DNA from: Acidimicrobiia bacterium UBA5794
Lineage (GTDB): Bacteria; Actinomycetota; Acidimicrobiia; Spongiisociales; UBA5794
Length of the DNA stretch: 20,716 nucleotides
Assembly: GCA_002418265.1 (NCBI GenBank)
Contig: DIDS01000024.1
Location: forward strand, 1-20,716
Direction: 5' to 3'
Under the pieces are notes generated by a model that made no database searches, was not told where the DNA came from, and saw nothing but the letters and a program-made list of their open reading frames with translations. This document shows positions 7,275-15,088 of this stretch, in pieces (the stretch's first letter is position 1; each line of letters starts with the position of its first letter). Made by a program: the position numbers and the translations under genes.

Positions 7275-8734
7275 ACGTCTCTCTTCGGCGAGCTGCCTAC
7301 GCACTTCTTGGCGCCTTCTTGGTGCTTGCAGTTTCAGTGACCTATGTACAGGCAATCAACGCACCCGAATACCGCGACGACCCTCGCAACCCAAGGGTGG
7401 TTGCATGGAGGACCGGTCGTGAACGGGGTCCAATCGTCACGTCGGATCGGGTCGTCGTTGCAGAGTCTCGTCCAAGCCCGAACGATCCGACCTTGTTCCA
7501 ACGGGCCTATCCCTTCGATGGCCTCTACGCACACACCGTTGGCTACACGTCCGTTCTCTTTGGATCTCGTGGCCTTGAACGAACCCATGCATCCGAACTC
7601 ACATCGAACCGTGACTCGACCATCTCGGGTGTCCTCAACGGGATCCTTGGTGGCGACACCCGACCCCGAGGTCTTCGTCTCACCATCGACCACAGACTCC
7701 AACAGGTCGCAACGGACGCGCTCGGACAGCAACGAGGGGCTGTGATAGCCCTCGATCCCAAGACGGGCGCGGTTCTTGCCCTCGTGTCGTACCCGAGTTT
7801 CGACCCCAACAGCCTCATCGGTCTCGACGCTGCACAGGCTGGCGCTGACCTTGAAAACGATCCGGACCAGCCCCTGAGAAACCGTGTCTCTGACGAGACG
7901 TACGCGCCAGGATCCGTGTTCAAGATCGTGACCACAGCAGCTGGACTCGATACCGGTTTGGTGAGTCCTTCAAGTGAGTTCCCTGATCCGGTGGAACTCG
8001 AGCTTCCGGGAAGCTCTTCGACGATCAAGAACTTTGACGGGGAGGTCTGTCGCGCAGGGACGCAGGTGAGCCTTGAGTACGCATTCGTCCATTCATGCAA
8101 CACGACCTTTGCACAGCTTGGCATGAAACTCGGGGGCGAAGAACTTGCCAGACATGCAAACCAGTTCGGATTCAACAAGCTTGTACCGTTCGATCTCGAA
8201 ACTCTTGTGAGCTTCTTCCCAGACGATGGAAGCCTCAACGACAATCTCCCCGCAACCGCGCAGTCCGCCATCGGGCAACTCGACGTCCAAACGACACCAC
8301 TCCTTGTTGCGCTATCGGGGGCCGCGGTTGCCAATGGTGGGGAGATGATGGTCCCGTATCTCGTCTACGACATCTTCACATCAGATGGAACGGTCGAGTC
8401 GTCCACCGTACCCATGGTGTGGAGACGAGCCATGAGTCCGGCAACTGCCTCTGTTCTGAGTGGTCTCATGGAGCAGGCGGTCGTTTCGGGAACCGGGAAG
8501 AAGGCCGCGGTTCCCGGTGTAAGAATCGCAGGGAAGACGGGAACCGCACAAGTCACTGGCAAGGCCCCCCACGCATGGTTCGTCGGGTTCGGTCCCGTGG
8601 AGCCCGAGCCTGACGAGCAATCGATCGTCGTCGCCGTGGTCGTCGAATCGGGAGGCGACTTCGGTGAGTCTGCAACCGGCGGAAGCGTTGCGGCCCCCAT
8701 TGCGCAAAAGGTGCTTGCGACCTTCTTTGAGTAG
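7271..8734 (+). CDS. pbpA: Class B penicillin-binding protein PbpA (transpeptidase)
   Basis: A 487-residue membrane-anchored DD-transpeptidase that cross-links the glycan made by RodA. An N-terminal helix (~residues 8-28) is followed by a dimerisation-type region and the transpeptidase domain with catalytic SVFK (Ser215, Lys218), SCN (Ser275-Asn277) and KTG (422-424). The first-residue codon is GTG (7271-7273), which overlaps the rodA stop as GTGA. This is the usual SEDS/bPBP pair. The 20-60 bp after its stop hold a possible separate start point for pknB. Confidence 0.95.
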   Translation: MNVSLRRAAYALLGAFLVLAVSVTYVQAINAPEYRDDPRNPRVVAWRTGRERGPIVTSDRVVVAESRPSPNDPTLFQRAYPFDGLYAHTVGYTSVLFGSRGLERTHASELTSNRDSTISGVLNGILGGDTRPRGLRLTIDHRLQQVATDALGQQRGAVIALDPKTGAVLALVSYPSFDPNSLIGLDAAQAGADLENDPDQPLRNRVSDETYAPGSVFKIVTTAAGLDTGLVSPSSEFPDPVELELPGSSSTIKNFDGEVCRAGTQVSLEYAFVHSCNTTFAQLGMKLGGEELARHANQFGFNKLVPFDLETLVSFFPDDGSLNDNLPATAQSAIGQLDVQTTPLLVALSGAAVANGGEMMVPYLVYDIFTSDGTVESSTVPMVWRRAMSPATASVLSGLMEQAVVSGTGKKAAVPGVRIAGKTGTAQVTGKAPHAWFVGFGPVEPEPDEQSIVVAVVVESGGDFGESATGGSVAAPIAQKVLATFFE

Positions 8735-8780
8735 GCGGACAGCACTTCCATCAGTTGCCCTCATTATCGAAGTCGCTGTG

Positions 8781-8786
8781 TACCCT
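8781..8786 (+). promoter_or_regulatory. Possible -10 box (TACCCT) for a separate pknB transcript
   Basis: TACCCT ends 7 nt before the preferred pknB GTG start at 8794, the same geometry as the fhaA and sortase boxes in this window. TTGCCC lies upstream at 8755-8760 but with a 20-bp spacer. There is no ribosome binding site before either candidate pknB start, which favours a leaderless message or read-through from the operon. Confidence 0.3.
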
Positions 8787-8793
8787 CCCATCC

Positions 8794-10917
8794 GTGGAAG
8801 ATCGCTTACTTTCTGATCGGTACCAAATCATCAGACACCTCGCCCGCGGGGGTATGGCAGATGTCTTTGAGGCCAACGACACGTTGCTGAACCGATCGGT
8901 TGCAGTGAAGGTTCTTCACGCCAATTTCGCCTCCGATGAGGCATTCGTCACACGCTTCAGACGCGAGGCGCAGGCCGCGGCAAATCTTTCTCACCCGAAC
9001 ATTGTGGCGATCTACGACTGGGGTCAGGACGCAGGCACCTATTTCATGGTGATGGAGCTGATCAAGGGCAAGACGCTTCGCGATGTCCTGCGAGAGGACG
9101 GTGCAATCCTTCCCAGGAGGGCTGCGGAGATCGCTGCAGAAACCGCAGCAGCCCTCAGTGTTGCCCATCAACACGGTGTCTATCACCGTGATGTGAAGCC
9201 TGGCAACATCATGCTGACCGACACCGGAGCCGTCAAGGTCACCGATTTCGGGATTGCGCGGGCACTCGACGATTCTGAGGAATTGACACGCACGGGTGCC
9301 GTGATCGGGACCGCGACCTACTTCTCGCCTGAGCAAGCCCAGGGGCTGCCAGCTGATGAGCGATCAGACGTGTACTCACTCGGCGTCGTCCTCTATGAAA
9401 TGATTGCTGGTCGACCGCCGTTCTCCGGCGAAAGCCCGGTCGCTGTGGCGTATCAGCACGTTTCTGAACACGCGGTCCCGCCTCACGATGTGAACGCTGA
9501 TGCACCGATAGAACTATCAGCAATTGCATCGCATGCGATCCAGAAACGTGCTGAGGACCGGTACCAAAGCGCAGACGAGATGCGTGCGGACCTGATGCGT
9601 TACCTTGGGGGATTCGAACCGATGGCCGCGGGTGTTGTGTCTGCTGCTGCGGCTACGGCCATGATTCCTCCACCCGTCGGCATGCCAGCGGGTACCAGAC
9701 CAATGCCCGGTGTCACCACGGGTACACAAAGGTTCGACGCCCCTGTCCAGGAGCGCTCACAGACCGGCTATTGGGCAGCCGTCGGTGGCCTCATCGTTAT
9801 CCTCGGCCTCGGCGTCTGGTTGCTGATCAGGCTCCTTTCCGGAGGTGACGCAGCCGCAAACACGGTCGTGATTCCGGATCTCGTTGACGTCGAGGCAAAT
9901 CAGGCGTTCGAGACACTCCAAGAAGAGCTCGGTCTGAAAGTACGCCAAAGGGAAGAGAACAGCGACACCATCGCCGCGGGACGGGTGACTCGTACGGACC
10001 CACCCGCTGGTTCGAAGGTTCCGGTCGGGGAGTTTGTGACCGTTTATGTGTCACTGGGGCCTGAACAGTTCGGTGTGCCCAATGTCATCGGGGAAAACGT
10101 CGACATTGCGCGGAACAGGATCACAGACCAGGGATTCACCTTGGGGGACATCAAATACGAGCCTGCGGACGACACGGATGAAAACATCGTCATCAACCAG
10201 TCCCCTCCCGGTGGGACGAGCGCGGCACCCGGAACGGCTGTCAATCTCGTCGTGTCCTTGGGTCCCGAGGCGATTGCGGTCCCCGACGTTTCCGGCAAAT
10301 CGACCGATACCGCCATCTTGGAGCTCGCCCGTGCTGGCTTCACGAACATCGAAACGCTCAATGAGTTCTCCCAAGATATCCCCCTCGGATTTGTGATAGG
10401 GACGAATCCCGCAGCAGGTCAGGAGATACCGAAGGAAGCCACGATCATTCTCATCGTCTCGGATGGTCCCGAACCCGTCCCTGTTCCCGATCTCGTCGGA
10501 AAGACGCAGGCTGCTGCCCAATCTGAGATGTCTGGTCTTGGACTCGTGATGATCGTGAGCACCGAGACGGTCGCGGTGCCACTCGACTCGGGTCTCGTTG
10601 GGAACATCGCGGAACAGAATCGTGACCCGGGCGAAGTCGTCGAGGTCGGCACATCCGTCACCGTCAAGCTCGGCGTTGTCGCAAAGGTTGCTGTACCGGA
10701 CCTTTTCCAGATGTCTGTGGAAGCCGCAGAATCTGCCGCGGAAGCACAAGGACTGCTCGTGGATATCAGTGTGGTTGACCCTCCGGTTTCGACGCCAAAC
10801 CCGGCCCTGGATGGAAAGGTGGCGACCCAAAACCCAACCGCTGGCACCATGGTGAACCAAGGTTCAACCATCACGGTCGTCCTGTATCTGTGGGACGGCA
10901 CACCACCGCCGCCTTGA
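8794..10917 (+). CDS. pknB: Serine/threonine protein kinase PknB with five PASTA domains
   Basis: A 707-residue transmembrane sensor kinase. The kinase domain has the glycine loop GGMADVF, Lys39 in VAVKVL, catalytic Asp133 in HRDVKPGN, Asp151 of DFG, GTATYFSPEQ and SDVYSLGVVLYEM. A Pro/Ala-rich juxtamembrane part precedes one membrane helix at ~328-348. Outside are five PASTA repeats, opening with VVIPDLVD, FGVPNVIG, IAVPDVSG, VPVPDLVG and VAVPDLFQ; mycobacterial PknB has four. They should bind muropeptides or lipid II. I chose the GTG at 8794 (VEDRLLSDRY) because kinase homology starts here; a TTG at 8755 would add 13 residues. No second kinase (PknA) lies between pbpA and pknB, unlike in mycobacteria. 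Confidence 0.95.
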   Translation: MEDRLLSDRYQIIRHLARGGMADVFEANDTLLNRSVAVKVLHANFASDEAFVTRFRREAQAAANLSHPNIVAIYDWGQDAGTYFMVMELIKGKTLRDVLREDGAILPRRAAEIAAETAAALSVAHQHGVYHRDVKPGNIMLTDTGAVKVTDFGIARALDDSEELTRTGAVIGTATYFSPEQAQGLPADERSDVYSLGVVLYEMIAGRPPFSGESPVAVAYQHVSEHAVPPHDVNADAPIELSAIASHAIQKRAEDRYQSADEMRADLMRYLGGFEPMAAGVVSAAAATAMIPPPVGMPAGTRPMPGVTTGTQRFDAPVQERSQTGYWAAVGGLIVILGLGVWLLIRLLSGGDAAANTVVIPDLVDVEANQAFETLQEELGLKVRQREENSDTIAAGRVTRTDPPAGSKVPVGEFVTVYVSLGPEQFGVPNVIGENVDIARNRITDQGFTLGDIKYEPADDTDENIVINQSPPGGTSAAPGTAVNLVVSLGPEAIAVPDVSGKSTDTAILELARAGFTNIETLNEFSQDIPLGFVIGTNPAAGQEIPKEATIILIVSDGPEPVPVPDLVGKTQAAAQSEMSGLGLVMIVSTETVAVPLDSGLVGNIAEQNRDPGEVVEVGTSVTVKLGVVAKVAVPDLFQMSVEAAESAAEAQGLLVDISVVDPPVSTPNPALDGKVATQNPTAGTMVNQGSTITVVLYLWDGTPPPP

Positions 10918-11735
10918 GCGTGACATCAGCATCGGTAGCGGCGTCGCGAAACACCACTCTTCTTTGGTGGTACGCGACCAACAAACGCGACCTGCCTTGG
11001 AGGCGGACAACGGATCCGTATCCGGTGCTCGTGTCTGAGGTCATGCTCCAACAGACCCAGGTTGCGCGAGCCATCACGCGTTTCGAGGCATTCATGGATC
11101 GGTGGCCAACGGTTCATGACCTCGCGACGGCAACCAACGAGGAAGTGCTTGCGGAGTGGTCCGGGCTTGGCTACAACTCGCGAGCCCTCCGCCTTCGAGA
11201 CGCAGCAATCCATGTCTCGGAACAAGGTTGGCCCACAGATCCAGCGGCTCTCACGGCTCTCCCCGGGGTCGGACCGTACACCGCAAACGCGATCGCTTCG
11301 ATCTGCTTTGGAGCACCGGTCGCAGCAGTGGACACGAACTTGCGACGAGTGTTGAGCCGCTGGGATGGTCGAGTGCTCAACAGATTCGATCTCGAACGAT
11401 TCGCCTCCAGCGTTGTCGGCTCTCCAGCCGGAGATTGGAACCAAGCCCTGATGGACCTTGGTTCAACGATCTGTCTCCCGAGGGAGCCCCTATGCGATCG
11501 GTGCCCGGTCGCTGAGACATGCGCCGACCCTTCGATCCACGTTTCAGCTCCACGTCAGTCCCGCTTTGAGGGCTCGACGCGACAGTTGCGGGGAGCCCTG
11601 GTACGCGCCGACCTTGTGGGCGATGACCTCAACGAGGCTGGGGAGAAGCTTGGCCGGTCGCCACAGGAAATCAGCCATGCGATTGCGTCACTTGCTGCGG
11701 AGGGATTGATCCGATCGCGTGAGCCAGCTTCCTGA
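10914..11735 (+). CDS. mutY: A/G-specific adenine DNA glycosylase MutY
   Basis: Removes adenine mispaired with 8-oxoguanine. The helix-hairpin-helix LPGVGPYTANAIA is followed by the catalytic Asp in VDTNLRRVLSR; the catalytic Glu lies in SEVMLQQTQV. The iron-sulfur cluster motif has the family spacing C-x6-C-x2-C-x5-C in the CLPREPLCDRCPVAETC stretch. At ~273 residues it lacks a long C-terminal NUDIX-like 8-oxoG recognition domain and ends in a short helix-turn-helix-like tail (LGRSPQEISHAIASLAAEG). The start is uncertain: TTG at 10914 overlaps the pknB stop as TTGA, like the other junctions in this operon, while GTG at 10920 and GTG at 10890 are in frame. The 3' end overlaps the convergent pabA-like gene by 48 bp. 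Confidence 0.9.
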   Translation: MSVTSASVAASRNTTLLWWYATNKRDLPWRRTTDPYPVLVSEVMLQQTQVARAITRFEAFMDRWPTVHDLATATNEEVLAEWSGLGYNSRALRLRDAAIHVSEQGWPTDPAALTALPGVGPYTANAIASICFGAPVAAVDTNLRRVLSRWDGRVLNRFDLERFASSVVGSPAGDWNQALMDLGSTICLPREPLCDRCPVAETCADPSIHVSAPRQSRFEGSTRQLRGALVRADLVGDDLNEAGEKLGRSPQEISHAIASLAAEGLIRSREPAS

Positions 11736-12287
11736 CAGGAAGTTCGCGAGAATCGCCTTCCCGTGGACCGTCATGATGCTCTCGGGATGGAACTGCACAG
11801 CTTCGATCGGAAACATCCTGTGCCGTATCCCTTGGAGCACACCGTCGTCCGAATGTGCGGTTTCCTCAAAAACGTCCGGCACATCGGTCGCAACAAGCGA
11901 GTGATACCGGGTTGCGTCAAATGGGCTGGGAATCCCCGCAAATATGCCCTTCCCGTCATGCGTTATCGGGGATGTCTTGCCATGACGTGGCTCGGGAGCG
12001 AGCCCGACGGAACCGCCAAACGCAGCGACTGCAGCCTGGAGTCCAAGACAGACACCCAGGGTCGGGATGGCGGGACTGAGGGTCGTGATGTACTCCATGG
12101 AATACCCAGCATCTTCGGGACGGCCTGGTCCTGGCGAGATCACGATCCGCTCGGGAGCGAGTGCCTTCGCATCGGCAGATGACAGGACATCATTGCGGTA
12201 TACGACAGGGTCAGCGCCAAGTTCACCGATGTACTGAACAAGGTTGTACGTAAACGAGTCGTAGTTGTCAACAACCAAGACCCTCAT
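11688..12287 (-). CDS. pabA: Anthranilate / para-aminobenzoate synthase glutaminase component (TrpG/PabA)
   Basis: A 199-residue class I glutamine amidotransferase that supplies ammonia for chorismate amination. It starts with MRVLVVDNYDSFTYNLVQY, has the oxyanion region SPGPGRPEDAG, nucleophile Cys80 in GVCLGLQ and His167/Glu169 in FHPES. No trpE or pabB is nearby, so sequence alone cannot decide between tryptophan and folate synthesis. The same orphan gene (annotated trpG/pabA) sits beside pknB in M. tuberculosis. ATG at 12285-12287 overlaps the stop of the 49-residue membrane protein as ATGA; a longer reading upstream was rejected because it covers that gene in another frame. The C-terminus overlaps mutY tail to tail. 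Confidence 0.92.
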   Translation of the reverse strand: MRVLVVDNYDSFTYNLVQYIGELGADPVVYRNDVLSSADAKALAPERIVISPGPGRPEDAGYSMEYITTLSPAIPTLGVCLGLQAAVAAFGGSVGLAPEPRHGKTSPITHDGKGIFAGIPSPFDATRYHSLVATDVPDVFEETAHSDDGVLQGIRHRMFPIEAVQFHPESIMTVHGKAILANFLSGSWLTRSDQSLRSK

Positions 12288-12433
12288 TCGATGCCACCAC
12301 CGGAATCGAGGAGGTGAGTTCCCATCCAGTTGTAGATGATGTTCAACAACAACAATGCAACAATCACCAGCACGGTCGCAAGGATCACCTTCACCGCAAT
12401 GGGTCCCGGAAGTCGCAGGAAGAGTTGCTTCAT
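12284..12433 (-). CDS. 49-residue single-pass membrane protein
   Basis: The short frame encodes a basic N-terminus (MKQLFLRLPGPIAVK), one long hydrophobic segment (VILATVLVIVALLLLNIIY, ~residues 16-34) and a polar tail ending LLDSGGGIE. It is joined by 4-nt ATGA overlaps to the sortase gene upstream and to pabA downstream, which strongly argues that it is translated. I do not recognise a characterised family. Small membrane proteins occur at this place near class E sortase genes in other actinobacteria, so a role at the envelope is possible but unproven. Confidence 0.75.
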   Translation of the reverse strand: MKQLFLRLPGPIAVKVILATVLVIVALLLLNIIYNWMGTHLLDSGGGIE

Positions 12434-13206
12434 GTTCCGAGAATAGCCGGGGCGTTTGGACCGTCGATGAGCTCGGCGAACACGACAAGTCTCTGTCGAG
12501 AGCTGAACTTGGGATGGCACGTCGTAAGTGTCAGGGTCGCCCCACCGCGGTCCTCCGTCACCCAAAGATCACGTGGAGAGACGATCTCGGATCCGGTGAC
12601 CCGATAGGTGTGAACACCCAGTGCCGTTTCAACCTCGATCAGATCCCCCGGTTTCAGCATGTCGAGTTCATGAAAGGGCGCACCGTAGGTCGTTCGGTGT
12701 CCCGAGATAACCGAGTTGCCTGGCTGCCCGGGGAGTGGGGTACTCGGCATGTGGCCCGCACCCGCACGCAGGGTCTTGCGTGAGACACCTTCTACGACTG
12801 CCCAACCGCCCGCAAGACGCGGTATGGACGGGATGGTGATGATGGCAAATGGTTCACCGACATCGGGCGGGGCTTCAACGAGAAGTGTCGGGTACCTCAC
12901 CTCGGGATCCACAAACGGATCCGACGGGTCAGTCGAATTGGTCGGTTCGGTGGATCCGATCGTCGGATCCAGGTAGGGAACCTCGGAAATCTCGACGTCG
13001 GCGAAGCGTGAAGTAACCTCCTCGGTCAGTCCTTCGTTCGCCTGTTGAGCGAAATACGTCGTGACGAACAGCTGATGGCCGACAAAGCCGAGCAAGAAAA
13101 GGCCGAACCCGATGGTGGTCCAGCCGAAGATGCGGATCGCGCGCCGTGCTCCACCGTCATGTGGATGATCGCTGCTGTCCTGTTCGGTCTCGAGTACGTC
13201 AGTCAT
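12430..13206 (-). CDS. srtE: Class E sortase
   Basis: A 258-residue membrane-anchored transpeptidase that attaches secreted proteins carrying a sorting signal to the cell wall. An acidic cytoplasmic N-terminus (~35 residues) is followed by one membrane helix (TIGFGLFLLGFVGHQLFV), a Thr/Pro/Ser-rich linker (~85-110) and the sortase domain. Catalytic residues are His170 in SGHRTTYGAPF, Cys230 in TLTTC and Arg in SSRQRLVV. The start at 13204-13206 was preferred to one 61 codons upstream because the added residues run through the divergent crgA control region. TACCCT on the minus strand (plus 13214-13219) ends 7 nt before it, suggesting a leaderless message. No obvious sortase substrate gene is in the window. 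Confidence 0.9.
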   Translation of the reverse strand: MTDVLETEQDSSDHPHDGGARRAIRIFGWTTIGFGLFLLGFVGHQLFVTTYFAQQANEGLTEEVTSRFADVEISEVPYLDPTIGSTEPTNSTDPSDPFVDPEVRYPTLLVEAPPDVGEPFAIITIPSIPRLAGGWAVVEGVSRKTLRAGAGHMPSTPLPGQPGNSVISGHRTTYGAPFHELDMLKPGDLIEVETALGVHTYRVTGSEIVSPRDLWVTEDRGGATLTLTTCHPKFSSRQRLVVFAELIDGPNAPAILGT

Positions 13207-13213
13207 CGATGCG

Positions 13214-13219
13214 AGGGTA
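13214..13219 (-). promoter_or_regulatory. Putative -10 box (TACCCT) of the sortase operon
   Basis: On the minus strand TACCCT ends 7 nt before the sortase ATG, with no ribosome binding site in between, as expected for a leaderless actinobacterial promoter. It diverges from the crgA promoter about 70 bp away. Confidence 0.45.
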
Positions 13220-13283
13220 CTGCCAGATCCGGTTTGCGAGCGTAAGGGCTCGCCACCGAGCATCGTCACGGACTTGTTCGCAC

Positions 13284-13289
13284 TACGCT
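13284..13289 (+). promoter_or_regulatory. Putative -10 box (TACGCT) of crgA
   Basis: TACGCT lies exactly at -12 to -7 relative to the crgA ATG at 13296, which would make the A of the start codon the transcription start. There is no Shine-Dalgarno in the six intervening bases. Confidence 0.5.
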
Positions 13290-13295
13290 GGCCCC

Positions 13296-13553
13296 ATGCC
13301 AGTTTCCAAAGGCCGCAAAAACAAGGCCAACAAGCGCCCGACGCCCCCAAAGCGCAAGCCGACCTCATTGGACACCAAGGGCCCATCACCCACGTGGTAC
13401 GTCGTCACGATGTTCGGTCTCATGGCTGTGGGAACGCTCGTTATTCTCGCCAACTATGTAGGACTCATGCCTGGCGGAACCGAAAACGTGTGGCTCCTCC
13501 TCGGACTGGTCGGCATCGGCGTCGGATTCACCATGACGATGGGGTACAGATAG
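13296..13553 (+). CDS. crgA: Cell division protein CrgA
   Basis: An 85-residue membrane protein of the actinobacterial CrgA family, which recruits or moderates division proteins such as FtsZ, FtsI and FtsQ. The N-terminus is cytoplasmic and strongly basic (MPVSKGRKNKANKRPTPPKR), followed by SPTWYVVTMFGLMAVGTLVILANY (helix 1) and a second helix VWLLLGLVGIGVGFTMTMGYR that ends the protein. Both the length and the WY... and GYR endings match the family. The longer frame beginning at 13146 was rejected because it runs antisense through the sortase N-terminus. It diverges from the sortase gene and is followed by a hairpin. Confidence 0.93.
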   Translation: MPVSKGRKNKANKRPTPPKRKPTSLDTKGPSPTWYVVTMFGLMAVGTLVILANYVGLMPGGTENVWLLLGLVGIGVGFTMTMGYR

Positions 13554-13572
13554 GCCCTTCGGCCCTATCTGT
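13546..13572 (+). terminator. Strong hairpin at the 3' end of crgA, probable terminator
   Basis: ACAGATAGG pairs with CCTATCTGT around CCCTTCGGC, in which CC and GG pair again after one C-C mismatch. The crgA stop codon lies in the left arm. No T-run follows; instead a repeat copy begins, so termination efficiency is uncertain. Confidence 0.5.
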
Positions 13573-13599
13573 AGCTTTCAGCTTTCAGCTCACAGCTTT
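13573..13599 (-). repeat. Dispersed AGCT-rich repeat, copy B (inverted)
   Basis: AGCTTTC occurs twice in a row, followed by AGCTCACAGCTTT. The reverse complement carries the core AAAGCTGTGAGCT (13587-13599) shared with copies A and C. It is inverted relative to copy C 50 bp away, so the two could fold into a large cruciform or RNA hairpin. Confidence 0.6.
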
Positions 13600-13650
13600 G
13601 GAATCCGCGTGAACGGTGCGCATGACAGTCCCAGTCCGACAGCAACTTCG

Positions 13651-13676
13651 CTGAGCTGAAAGCTGTGAGCTTTCTT
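13651..13676 (+). repeat. Dispersed AGCT-rich repeat, copy C
   Basis: Contains the core AAAGCTGTGAGCT at 13659-13671 followed by TTCTTC. Its last base is the first base of the stop codon (minus strand) of the small cysteine-rich membrane protein gene. With copy B it frames 13600-13650, where I see no gene. Confidence 0.6.
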
Positions 13677-13912
13677 CAAATTGCTCTGACCATGTCTTCG
13701 CGACAGTGACGGGGAGGAGCAATCTCCTCGCCAATCTGAGCCTCGGTCACCGTCAGGGACAGTCCACACACGGTGCAAAGGTAAGGGACGTCGACTTCCT
13801 CGATCGCTGAGGGATCAGGTTCCGGGGGCGGTCCGGCAGAAATGAACCGGATACTCCACACGGTCATCACAACGATCCCCAACCCGATCAGGGTTGCAAT
13901 AAAGACGATCAT
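13676..13912 (-). CDS. Small membrane protein with cysteine-rich tail, hypothetical
   Basis: A 78-residue protein with an N-terminal membrane helix (MIVFIATLIGLGIVVMTVWSI), a proline/acid linker and a C-terminal part with CTVCG, then a HCRED group about 20 residues later, which could form a zinc site from Cys-x2-Cys and His-Cys. The ATG (13910-13912) overlaps the thiolase stop as ATGA, so it is translated with the thiolase. I do not recognise a family name. Coupling to the thiolase may only reflect compact gene order. Confidence 0.7.
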   Translation of the reverse strand: MIVFIATLIGLGIVVMTVWSIRFISAGPPPEPDPSAIEEVDVPYLCTVCGLSLTVTEAQIGEEIAPPRHCREDMVRAI

Positions 13913-15066
13913 GCAAGCGACTCGATGATCGTGCCGTTTGCGAGCCCTCCTCCTTCACACATGGACTGGAGGCCGTAGCGTCCACCCGATCGCTCAAGTT
14001 CATGGACGAGGGTCGTCATCAGCCTCGCTCCGGATGCCCCGAGCGGATGACCGAGAGCGATCGCGCCACCGTTGACGTTGACCGAGTCCCAATCGACGCC
14101 CGTTTCGCGCAGCCATGCACCGATCACGGCGGCGAACGCCTCGTTGATCTCGTACAGATCGATGTCGTCGTGTGTCAGCCCTGCCTTGGCGAGTGCCTTT
14201 TCCGTGGCGGGGATCGGACCGGTGAGCATCAAGATCGGATCGGTTCCAGCAAGGGAGAACGACACGAACCTGGCCTTTGGCTTCAATCCAAGCTCTTTGG
14301 CCTTGTCCGCCGATGTGATCAGGATGGCCGCTGAACCATCGGTGATCTGGGATGAGTTCCCAGCAGTGACGACACCATCTTCCTTGAACGCCGGACGGAG
14401 CGTTGCAAGCTTCTCCTTCGTGGTTCCAGGGCGAATCCCCTCGTCCCTGGTAAAGACACCGGGCACCCCTTCGATCTTTACATCGATCGGGATGATCTCA
14501 TTTTCAAAGCGCCCTTCTTCGGTCGCCTTGAGCGCCCGCATCTGGCTGTCATAGCCGATGCTGTCGAGCTCCTCACGGGAAATCCCCCACTTTTCAGCGA
14601 TCAACTCGGCAGACAGACCTTGTGGGATGAGTCCGTTGTGGTAGCGCTCGCGCATCTTTTCGCCAAACGGGTTGGATGAACCCATCGACGATCCCATCGG
14701 GACCCGGGTCATGTTCTCGACTCCAGCTGCCACGACAACGTCGTAGGCACCGGCCATCACGCCCTGTGCGGCAAAGTGGACTGACTGCTGGGAGGAACCA
14801 CACTGACGATCAATCGTGACCCCAGGAACGGTCTCTGGCCATCCGGCACCGAGAACCGCATTGCGGCCGATGTTGTATGTCTGTTCCCCAACCTGGGACA
14901 CACAGCCCATGATGACATCGTCAACAAGGGAGGGGTCAAGGCTGTTGCGTTCGGCGAGCGCTTTGAGAGGTTCAGCAGCAAGGTCGGCAGATTGCCAATC
15001 AGAAAGGGATCCATTGCGCTTCCCAAGCGGCGTCCTCACCGCATCGATGATTACTGCCTCGACCAT
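13909..15066 (-). CDS. Acetyl-CoA C-acyltransferase (thiolase)
   Basis: A 385-residue thiolase that cleaves 3-ketoacyl-CoA in beta-oxidation or condenses acetyl-CoA. The catalytic Cys89 lies in DRQCGSSQQS, His340 in GGAIALGHPLGASGAR and Cys370 in MCEGGGLANG, all expected for the family. The early GCVSQVGEQTYNIGRNAVL segment resembles the degradative FadA/steroid-lipid type seen in actinobacteria, but substrate length cannot be read from the sequence. A good ribosome binding site AAGGAAGG lies about 6 nt before the ATG. Upstream are a 12-bp tandem duplication and tRNA-Ala, from which it may be co-transcribed. Confidence 0.95.
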   Translation of the reverse strand: MVEAVIIDAVRTPLGKRNGSLSDWQSADLAAEPLKALAERNSLDPSLVDDVIMGCVSQVGEQTYNIGRNAVLGAGWPETVPGVTIDRQCGSSQQSVHFAAQGVMAGAYDVVVAAGVENMTRVPMGSSMGSSNPFGEKMRERYHNGLIPQGLSAELIAEKWGISREELDSIGYDSQMRALKATEEGRFENEIIPIDVKIEGVPGVFTRDEGIRPGTTKEKLATLRPAFKEDGVVTAGNSSQITDGSAAILITSADKAKELGLKPKARFVSFSLAGTDPILMLTGPIPATEKALAKAGLTHDDIDLYEINEAFAAVIGAWLRETGVDWDSVNVNGGAIALGHPLGASGARLMTTLVHELERSGGRYGLQSMCEGGGLANGTIIESLA

Positions 15067-15088
15067 GGCGCACCTTCCTTATTCGATT

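Noticed and set aside
7543..8334. Minus-strand open frame of 263 codons inside pbpA
   Set aside because: Antisense to catalytic motifs of the PBP; serine/arginine-rich shadow sequence without domain features.
10051..10860. Minus-strand open frame of 269 codons opposite the PASTA region of pknB
   Set aside because: Its repeated look only mirrors the PASTA repeats on the real strand.
13146..13295. 50-codon N-terminal extension of crgA
   Set aside because: It runs antisense through the start of the sortase gene and is unlike the basic N-terminus typical of CrgA, which begins at 13296.
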